From Halopseudomonas pelagia (GTDB lineage Bacteria; Pseudomonadota; Gammaproteobacteria; Pseudomonadales; Pseudomonadaceae): a stretch of DNA of 64,000 bases. Positions 58,210-64,000 of this stretch are shown here, piece by piece. Each line of letters opens with the position of its first letter. Position 1 is the stretch's first letter. The stretch spans positions 2,666,001-2,730,000 of the forward strand of contig NZ_CP033116.1 of the NCBI RefSeq assembly GCF_009497895.1, read 5' to 3'. The notes under the pieces were generated by a model that saw only the letters and a list, made by a program, of their open reading frames with translations, had not been told where the DNA came from and searched no databases. A program made the position numbers and the translations under genes.

Positions 58210-59316
58210 TTACAACGCAGTCAGATGATTGTCCCAATGCAGTTTTTCAGGGTTTAGCAGTGTCGCTGTGAGCCTTTGCTCATCCAGCAGATAGACCCCA
58301 CCCAGGCCGGAAGTCACCACAAACCCACCTTGGGGTGCTGGCAATACACCTGCGGCGTCGGGCAGATGGATATCAGCCACATACTCGCCACTCAGGTAGT
58401 TGATCAACACCACACGGTTTCCGCGCGGTGCGGTAATGGCTGCCAAGGGCCCCTGCGTGCTGACGGCCACACTGGCGACATAATTGTGCATTGCCGCCAA
58501 CGCCTCGGCCGGCAAAGCAACCTCGCTGAACAAGCCCGAGCGGGTGTCCAATCGTGCAATCAGCGGCGGCCGTTCCCACTCTGGCCCCTCGAATTGATAG
58601 CCTGCGATGACTACGCCTTCTGAACTGATATCCAGGTGATGGCAACTGAGCTGGTGATGCGAAGGCTCATGCCGCTGCTCAATCTCGCCAGTGTGCCGAT
58701 TCATCAGCAGCAATGCCGGGCGCATGCTGTCGAGGTTCAGTTTGATGCGATCGTAATCCGGATGGGTAAGAATCCCGCCCATGGCGATAACCAGCGTATT
58801 GCCGTCCGGGTGCAATCTCAATTCGTGCGGATCCATGCCGCCTACCGGGAAGTCCGCGACCCACTGATACTGCTGGCGGGCGTCATAGACACGCACCTGG
58901 CCCTGGCCATCATTGAAATGGTTGGCGGTGGCGTAGAGATACTGACCGTCTTCACTGAAAACACCGTGCCCGTAAAAATGGTGCTTATCGCCGGAACTCA
59001 GCTGATGCAGCAGGGCGCCATCGCGGCCATCGAGTATGTACAGCTCACGGCCAGGGCGCCGCGCAAATACCGCCACCTGAGCGGAGCCAGGCCGCACACA
59101 GCCGCCGTGACAACGTTCGGCTACGGGAACGCGGGCAAGCACATGCCCCTGATGATCGGCCAGCGTAATCAGGTGCTGGCCGTTGGCATCATCCGCCGCG
59201 CTCAGAAATCGCTGCGGGCGATCCCTCTCGGAGTGCAACCGGGTACAACCTGCCAGGGGACCGCTGAGAACCAAAGCTGCCAGCCCCAGCTGAACAAAAC
59301 GTCGTCTATTCATCAA
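58210..59316 (-). CDS. DUF1513 periplasmic protein
   Basis: 368 residues with a twin-Arg-like opening (MMNRRRFVQLGLAALVLSG) and a Cys (GPLAGC) that could be a lipobox, followed by beta-propeller-like sequence. It is last in the imelysin operon, as PA4373 follows PA4370-4372, and overlaps the preceding gene by four bases. The role is unknown, presumed in iron handling. Confidence 0.85.
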   Translation of the reverse strand: MMNRRRFVQLGLAALVLSGPLAGCTRLHSERDRPQRFLSAADDANGQHLITLADHQGHVLARVPVAERCHGGCVRPGSAQVAVFARRPGRELYILDGRDGALLHQLSSGDKHHFYGHGVFSEDGQYLYATANHFNDGQGQVRVYDARQQYQWVADFPVGGMDPHELRLHPDGNTLVIAMGGILTHPDYDRIKLNLDSMRPALLLMNRHTGEIEQRHEPSHHQLSCHHLDISSEGVVIAGYQFEGPEWERPPLIARLDTRSGLFSEVALPAEALAAMHNYVASVAVSTQGPLAAITAPRGNRVVLINYLSGEYVADIHLPDAAGVLPAPQGGFVVTSGLGGVYLLDEQRLTATLLNPEKLHWDNHLTAL

Positions 59317-60338
59317 TCACCATCGCTGGAGTTGAAGCCTTTGACAATCCCGAGTTCACTGGCAATAGGGCCATTGAGCAGGCTGGCGAGCCTATCGATA
59401 TCGACAAACAGTAGCTGCAGCCCCCGATAAAGCTGCTCATCTTTAAGCGATGCGGACACGTCGGACGGAAGGCTGTCTATTCGCTCCAGGGTGCCGGCCA
59501 AGGTCTCCTCGAACTGAGTCAACAGTTGCTCTTTACCGGCATCACGCATCACGGTGGCAAAGCCCGGAAGAAACTCGGATTGCAACCCTTGCAGCGTAGC
59601 CTGGATGGCCGTCAGTGACTGTTCACTGCGCCAAGCGTCTGCCAGATAGGGGTTACGTCGTTTCTTGCCTTGCAGGCCCATAGGGGCGCCAAGGCGGGCG
59701 TCACGCATGATTTCCAACGAATGCATCGCCGCACTGATGGTGGTGGTCTGATAGCTGTCGCTCTCAAGGTAATGCGGCTTGAACGCGGCCCATTGTTCAA
59801 CAAGGTGGGTCGCATTGGCGCTGACCTGTGCACTGATGGCTACCAGCAGCTCGCAACCTCGCGGCGAAACGGTGTCTGATTGCTCGCCATAGAGCAGATA
59901 TTCCATGGCGGGAAAGCCTTTCAGAGCGACACTTTCTCCAGCCAGTGCTTGAGAAGACACCGGGCGCTGATCCTTCATCCAGCGATCTACCTGACGGGCG
60001 ATCAGATTCTTGCTGTCCGGCCAGAACTGAAACTGCCAGGCCATACTGTTTTGCTCGATCGGCCCAAAATCGATAAAACGTACTCGCTGCCAAGCCAGGA
60101 AGGCGCGCAGCCAGTCGTCCCGCAGCGGTGCGGCAGCTGTTTCCTGACGAGTGGCGCAGTGCTCGGTTGCCTGCTGATGAAGGTCGCTGCTGGCGTCTGC
60201 CAGGGCTGTGTAGCCGCTGGACAGCTGTGCGTGCCATTGCTCACGCGCTGATTCGGCATAGGCCGAGGAGGTATACAGCAGCGTAAGCAGACACGCACTC
60301 GCCAACAGCCGGCTGGGCCGGTTACTCAATACAGACAT
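59313..60338 (-). CDS. imelysin-family protein (second copy)
   Basis: 341 residues with a signal peptide (to SAYAES) and the imelysin (peptidase M75) fold. The family GxHxxE motif is altered to GFPAMEY, lacking the His, whereas the first imelysin in the operon has GYHAVEF. ATG 60338 follows GCGGAGCG; the frame extends to 60374 into the di-heme gene. It follows the di-heme protein and precedes DUF1513. Confidence 0.88.
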   Translation of the reverse strand: MSVLSNRPSRLLASACLLTLLYTSSAYAESAREQWHAQLSSGYTALADASSDLHQQATEHCATRQETAAAPLRDDWLRAFLAWQRVRFIDFGPIEQNSMAWQFQFWPDSKNLIARQVDRWMKDQRPVSSQALAGESVALKGFPAMEYLLYGEQSDTVSPRGCELLVAISAQVSANATHLVEQWAAFKPHYLESDSYQTTTISAAMHSLEIMRDARLGAPMGLQGKKRRNPYLADAWRSEQSLTAIQATLQGLQSEFLPGFATVMRDAGKEQLLTQFEETLAGTLERIDSLPSDVSASLKDEQLYRGLQLLFVDIDRLASLLNGPIASELGIVKGFNSSDGD

Positions 60339-60351
60339 CAATACGCTCCGC

Positions 60352-61767
60352 TTACAGGGACTCAAGGAAAACAATCAACGCCGCGCGTTGCTCACTGGAC
60401 AGTTGTCGATACTGCTCGGTAGCTTGCTCAGCTTCGCCACCGTGCCAGAGAATCGCCTGTTCCAGCGTTTCGGCTCGGCCATCGTGCAGGAAACCCGCCC
60501 GAGGATTAATCTGCTGTGCCAGTCCGATGCCCCATAATGGGGGAGTGCGCCATTCGTTGCCGCCGGCGAGGAATTCCGGTCGGCCGTCGGCCAGCTCAGC
60601 GCCCATGTCGTGCAGCAACAGATCAGTGTAGGGCCAGATGGTCTGATTGCTCAGGTCCGGTCGGTCGGCAACCACACCGGTTACCTGGCGTGGCGTGTGG
60701 CACCCGGCGCAACCACTCTGATTGAATAACTGTGCACCCTGGGTTACCTGCGGCTCATCCATGTTGCGCCGCGCTGGCACCGCCAGACTGCGGGAATAGA
60801 AAGCAACGAAATTGGCCACCTTGTCGCTGACCTCCGGCTCACCACCATGTGCAAAGCGCCCGCAATCCTGCTCTTCAGTGCAATCGGTGATCGGAGCCAA
60901 TGTGGACGTCAGCCCCATATCACCGGCAAATGCGCCCATGCTCTGCTGCATGACATTCGGTTCTGCCGCTTTCCAGCCAAACCGGCCCAGCACGCTCGTT
61001 TCTTCGGCTCTATCCCAAACTTGATTGGGACGTCCGGAGATGCCGTCATCGTTGCGATCGTCAGGATCGGCGGCAGCAAGAATATCCGCTTCGGGGATGG
61101 CCTCAAGCAAGCCGAGACCTATCATCGGCGGCGCTACCCGGGGCGACACCAGAAGATTCGCAGGCAAAGGTCCGTAAGCAGGTTTCTCGATTCGGTAGGT
61201 TGGCTTGCGCAGCGTAACCTTGGTGCCATCCGCGAGGCTTTTTTCCAGAGCACTCCACTCGATGGCCAGATCTGCCTCGGGCTGCATGCCAGGGACAGCA
61301 GAGGTCTGAAGCTGGCTGCCATACACCGGAGCGGGTAGAAAGCCATGCTGTTCAAGGATCAGCGCATCCACTTCCGAATCTGCAGGCACTGATAGCCGCA
61401 GAAACAGCGACACAGCAGTCTCGCCAGCGGCAGGTGGATGACCGCGACCATCCTTGATATGGCAACCCTGGCAGGAGTTGGTGTTAAGCAAGGGGCCAAG
61501 ACCGTCGCGCGCATCTGTGCTGGACGGTGCGATTACCCACGGGTTGCGAAAAAAACTGTTGCCCACGCTGAAGTCCAGCCGGCTGGTCATCGGCAGATTG
61601 GATTGGGGCAGGGAGTAGGCATTGTGGTCCGATTGTTCAACCGTACCTTCGCCCCCGGTATCGGGCGTGGTCTGTAACGGATACTCGGCTGCCGAATCGC
61701 AGGCAGTCAGTAATAATTGGGCGGCCAACAACAAACCAATGGCGGCGGGGCAAGTCAATAGCTTCAT
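60352..61767 (-). CDS. di-heme oxidoreductase-like lipoprotein
   Basis: 471 residues. Lipobox LLLTAC, then two heme c sites (CQGCH near residue 100 and CAGCH near 355). It is in the family of DUF1111/di-heme thiol oxidoreductase-like proteins found between two imelysin genes. It may oxidise or reduce iron, or reduce peroxide; the substrate is unproven. Confidence 0.88.
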   Translation of the reverse strand: MKLLTCPAAIGLLLAAQLLLTACDSAAEYPLQTTPDTGGEGTVEQSDHNAYSLPQSNLPMTSRLDFSVGNSFFRNPWVIAPSSTDARDGLGPLLNTNSCQGCHIKDGRGHPPAAGETAVSLFLRLSVPADSEVDALILEQHGFLPAPVYGSQLQTSAVPGMQPEADLAIEWSALEKSLADGTKVTLRKPTYRIEKPAYGPLPANLLVSPRVAPPMIGLGLLEAIPEADILAAADPDDRNDDGISGRPNQVWDRAEETSVLGRFGWKAAEPNVMQQSMGAFAGDMGLTSTLAPITDCTEEQDCGRFAHGGEPEVSDKVANFVAFYSRSLAVPARRNMDEPQVTQGAQLFNQSGCAGCHTPRQVTGVVADRPDLSNQTIWPYTDLLLHDMGAELADGRPEFLAGGNEWRTPPLWGIGLAQQINPRAGFLHDGRAETLEQAILWHGGEAEQATEQYRQLSSEQRAALIVFLESL

Positions 61768-61878
61768 GAATGCCTGTTTATCTCACTGTTGAAACAAATG
61801 AGAGCCCGACCTCGCGGGCGGACTCTCAGCGTACAGATCACCAGCCACCATGGTGACTGGCAGTACTGTTGTTACCGC

Positions 61879-63252
61879 TTAGAATGCGTGACCAGCATCA
61901 TCAGGCTCGAGCGACGCGATACCCAGCTCGCCCGCCACTTTCTCGATAGAGCCAGTTTGTGCAACCAAGCTGCTGATCGCTGCATTGATGATGTCATGGC
62001 CTTCCTGGTTATCCGGGGCGATCATCATATCGAACGCCATTGGATTTTCCTCGGCTTCGGCCGCATCTTTCATCGCCTGAACTGCTTCCATGGTGCTCTC
62101 CAGTTCAGTGCGCAGTTGCTGGTCCAGCTCGGGATTGCTCTGGGCAACCAGATCCGAAAGGGAAGGGCCGGTAATGGCAGCGCCGTCAGCGGGCTGATAC
62201 TCACCCAGGTAAACATTCTGGATGCCCTTGGCGTTATAGAAGTGCGAGTTATGGGTATTGTCACTGAAGCAGTCATGCTCGTCTTCATAGGAGTTGGCTT
62301 CCAGCGCTACCTTCATGCGCTCGCCGGCCAACTCACCCAGTGACAGGGAACCCATGCCGAACAGCATCTTCTGCAGAACTTCTTCACTGGGCATGGCCAA
62401 CAGCTCAGCACGATAATTATCAGACTTATCCTCGGCCCACTGCTCGGCCATCCATTGCAGGTCGGTCACTAGCAAGTCGGTTGCCGCATCCAGATACTCG
62501 GCACGACGCTCGCAGTTGCCATTGGTGCAATCATCGTTCTTGGCGAAATCAGTCACTGGGCGCTCGCCGCTACCGGCAGAGTAGCCGTTCATGTCCTGGC
62601 CCCAGAGCAGAAATTCGACAGCGTGATAACCGGTTGCAACGTTGGCTTCGGAGCCACCCGCTTCATTCAGGTCGGCCAGCAGCTTTGGCGTCAGCTCGGA
62701 CACATCCAGCGTTTCGCCACCGACATTGATGCTGGTATTGGCAATAATGTTGGCATTGGCACCTTCGTTACCCATCTCGTGCTGATAGTCATCGGCAGCC
62801 ACGTAATCGATCATGCCTTCGTCCAGCGGCCAGGCGTTGAGTTGACCTTCCCAGTCGTCGACAACTGCGTTACCGAAGCGAAACACCTCGGATTGCTGAT
62901 ACGCAACGCGTGCATCCAGCCAAGCCTGCTTGGCTGCGGTCAGGTTAGCCTCGGTAGGCTCACTGATCAGTGCATCGGTCGCCTCATTCAGAGCCTCTGC
63001 CGTTTTCGTAGCGTCCTGATAGGTGGCATACGCAAGATCCGCGTAATGCTTGGCGACTGCCGTACCGTCTACGCCATTGTCAGCGCCTGCCTGGTTTGCA
63101 TTGTCATTCTCTACTGCGTCGACCACTGCCTCACCGGCCGACTGCTCGGCAGGTGCCTTGGTTTGCGCCTCTTCGTTGTTGTCACAAGCAGTCAGCAATA
63201 CAGCAGCGGATAGCGCAAGGGTCAATGCCTTGAGAGGGAAGTGAACGACCAT
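61879..63252 (-). CDS. imelysin-family lipoprotein IcmP/IrpA-like
   Basis: 457 residues. Lipobox VLLTAC, an acidic linker, then the imelysin fold with GYHAVEF (GxHxxE) and a second conserved segment near FDMMIAPDNQEGH. Homologous to P. aeruginosa IcmP (PA4370), first reported as an insulin-cleaving metalloprotease. It is first in the operon and has a Fur-like site upstream. The gap to the next gene is 111 bases. Confidence 0.9.
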   Translation of the reverse strand: MVVHFPLKALTLALSAAVLLTACDNNEEAQTKAPAEQSAGEAVVDAVENDNANQAGADNGVDGTAVAKHYADLAYATYQDATKTAEALNEATDALISEPTEANLTAAKQAWLDARVAYQQSEVFRFGNAVVDDWEGQLNAWPLDEGMIDYVAADDYQHEMGNEGANANIIANTSINVGGETLDVSELTPKLLADLNEAGGSEANVATGYHAVEFLLWGQDMNGYSAGSGERPVTDFAKNDDCTNGNCERRAEYLDAATDLLVTDLQWMAEQWAEDKSDNYRAELLAMPSEEVLQKMLFGMGSLSLGELAGERMKVALEANSYEDEHDCFSDNTHNSHFYNAKGIQNVYLGEYQPADGAAITGPSLSDLVAQSNPELDQQLRTELESTMEAVQAMKDAAEAEENPMAFDMMIAPDNQEGHDIINAAISSLVAQTGSIEKVAGELGIASLEPDDAGHAF

Positions 63253-63279
63253 GTAGATGAACTCCTGATTACCGTGAAA

Positions 63280-63302
63280 GATTATAATGATAGTGATTTG
63301 CG
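63280..63302 (-). promoter_or_regulatory. putative Fur box of the imelysin operon
   Basis: ATTATAATGATAGTGATTT, rich in the NAT-triplet pattern of the Fur consensus GATAATGATAATCATTATC. It lies 30-50 bases before the first imelysin start. Iron regulation of this operon is known in relatives. Confidence 0.55.
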
Positions 63303-63406
63303 TTCACGATTATAGGCTTGTGTCGGGATATTGCAACGTCCTGCACATGCGGAACTTAGCGCCCCATCCTTTGCCTTACGGATAACGTTCACAAAAGGAG
63401 AAAGAC

Positions 63407-63628
63407 ATGTCAGATCAACATGTGTACAAGAAAGTCGAGTTGGCAGGATCCTCTACTACAAGCATTGAAGATGCTATCAGCAATGCTATTGCCGAGTGCG
63501 CCAAAACCGTCAAGAACGTTGAATGGTTTGAAGTTGTCGAGACGCGTGGCCACGTCGTTGATGGCAAGGTTGCACATTATCAGGTGGTCATCAAAGTTGG
63601 TTTCCGTATAGAGACCGGCTCTAACTGA
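63407..63628 (+). CDS. dodecin (flavin-binding)
   Basis: 73 residues. VYKKVELAGSSTTSIEDAISNAIAECAKTVKNVEWFEV is the dodecin signature, with Trp stacking on flavin. ATG 63407 follows AAAGGAGAAAGAC. It stores or scavenges FMN/riboflavin as a dodecamer. Confidence 0.92.
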   Translation: MSDQHVYKKVELAGSSTTSIEDAISNAIAECAKTVKNVEWFEVVETRGHVVDGKVAHYQVVIKVGFRIETGSN

Positions 63629-63890
63629 TAGTGACATCCGGACGGGAGGCCGGCGTGGCCTCCACGTTACCTTTGTGCATACCTCCTCATAGTAGAAAAC
63701 TTGATTTTCCAGGCTTGAACTTCTGATCACTCCCCTCTAATAAAGTATGTAAAGCGCTAGAACCTATTCAAGCAATTCCAGTCAAGCAATTCCAGCCTCA
63801 AGGGCCTGCTATCCTATGGCAAATGGGGTCAGCCGGCTTTGCATCAGGTTTCCCCATTCTCCAGTTGAATAGAAGGCGGGGCGTATAAAC

Positions 63891-64000
63891 ATGCAATCCC
63901 AGACATCCGCGCAGCAGCCGGTCCAGTTACCGGCAGGCATTCGCTTGATTCAAAATCAACATGGCCGAGATTTTCTGCAGATTGACCACCCCGCGGTCAG
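63891..64000 (+). CDS. 5' part of a gene cut by the window end
   Basis: ATG 63891 opens a frame of at least 36 codons (MQSQTSAQQPVQLPAGIRLI...) that runs off the window. FLQIDHPAV resembles the start of hexose-6-phosphate mutarotases, but too little is visible to name it. Confidence 0.4.
   Translation, partial: MQSQTSAQQPVQLPAGIRLIQNQHGRDFLQIDHPAV

Noticed and set aside
58636..59430. 264-codon open frame opposite the DUF1513 gene
   Set aside because: Antisense shadow without domains; the minus-strand gene has a signal peptide and operon context.

Overview
The window looks like a chromosome segment of a Pseudomonadaceae gamma-proteobacterium of moderate G+C, probably marine and near Halopseudomonas. 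The reasons are the gacA-uvrC-pgsA-tRNA-Gly order (gacA with its TTG start), the tRNA-Cys/tRNA-Leu pair, and an exa/erc/pqq/ped alcohol-oxidation locus whose gene order closely resembles P. aeruginosa PA1975-PA1992 and the P. putida ped cluster. The genus is inferred from gene content only.

Region 1 (1-2.9 kb) is a tRNA-Ser(UGA) integration hotspot. The tRNA 3' end is repeated at 340-358. A two-gene tyrosine-recombinase unit follows on the minus strand, then about 1.1 kb with no recognisable gene. A third copy of the tRNA 3' end, together with its terminator, lies at 37.70 kb, so the repeats bracket the alcohol-oxidation locus.

Region 2 (2.9-37.3 kb) is a PQQ-dependent alcohol-oxidation locus. 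It holds exaC aldehyde dehydrogenase, pqqABCDE, the peptidases pqqH and pqqF, and the iron alcohol dehydrogenase ercA with hybrid kinase ercS. It also holds a porin, a NosP/NahK-like sensor pair, regulator erbR, a membrane two-component pair, and an ABC transporter with a beta-propeller and a binding protein. Two periplasmic quinoprotein alcohol dehydrogenases complete it: one has the calcium-type active site (Asp-Phe-Ser) and the other the lanthanide-type (Asp-Tyr-Asp). A cytochrome c and an XoxJ/MxaJ-like binding protein sit between them. PQQ made in the cytoplasm would load the periplasmic dehydrogenases, electrons would leave through the cytochrome, and aldehydes would be oxidised by ExaC. 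A polyferredoxin of the NosR type and a Sel1-repeat protein sit antisense between pqqH and ercA. A recurring CCAA-containing motif lies upstream of most transcription units here.

Region 3 (37.7-47.1 kb) contains a LexA-box-controlled yebG, a nitroreductase plus pyruvyl-transferase pair, a FadL-type porin, a DnaQ-like exonuclease with a DUF294/CBS protein, and prpE.

Region 4 (47.2-57.6 kb) is the gacA-uvrC-pgsA-tRNA-Gly block. A partial tRNA-Gly copy and a sodium-symporter module separate it from tRNA-Cys and tRNA-Leu. A YihY protein, gor, a TRIC-type channel protein and a PCu(A)C copper chaperone follow.

Region 5 (57.8-64 kb) has a PilZ protein, a probably Fur-regulated imelysin / di-heme protein / imelysin / DUF1513 operon, a dodecin, and the start of a gene cut by the window edge. 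There is no CRISPR array, rRNA or intact insertion sequence.
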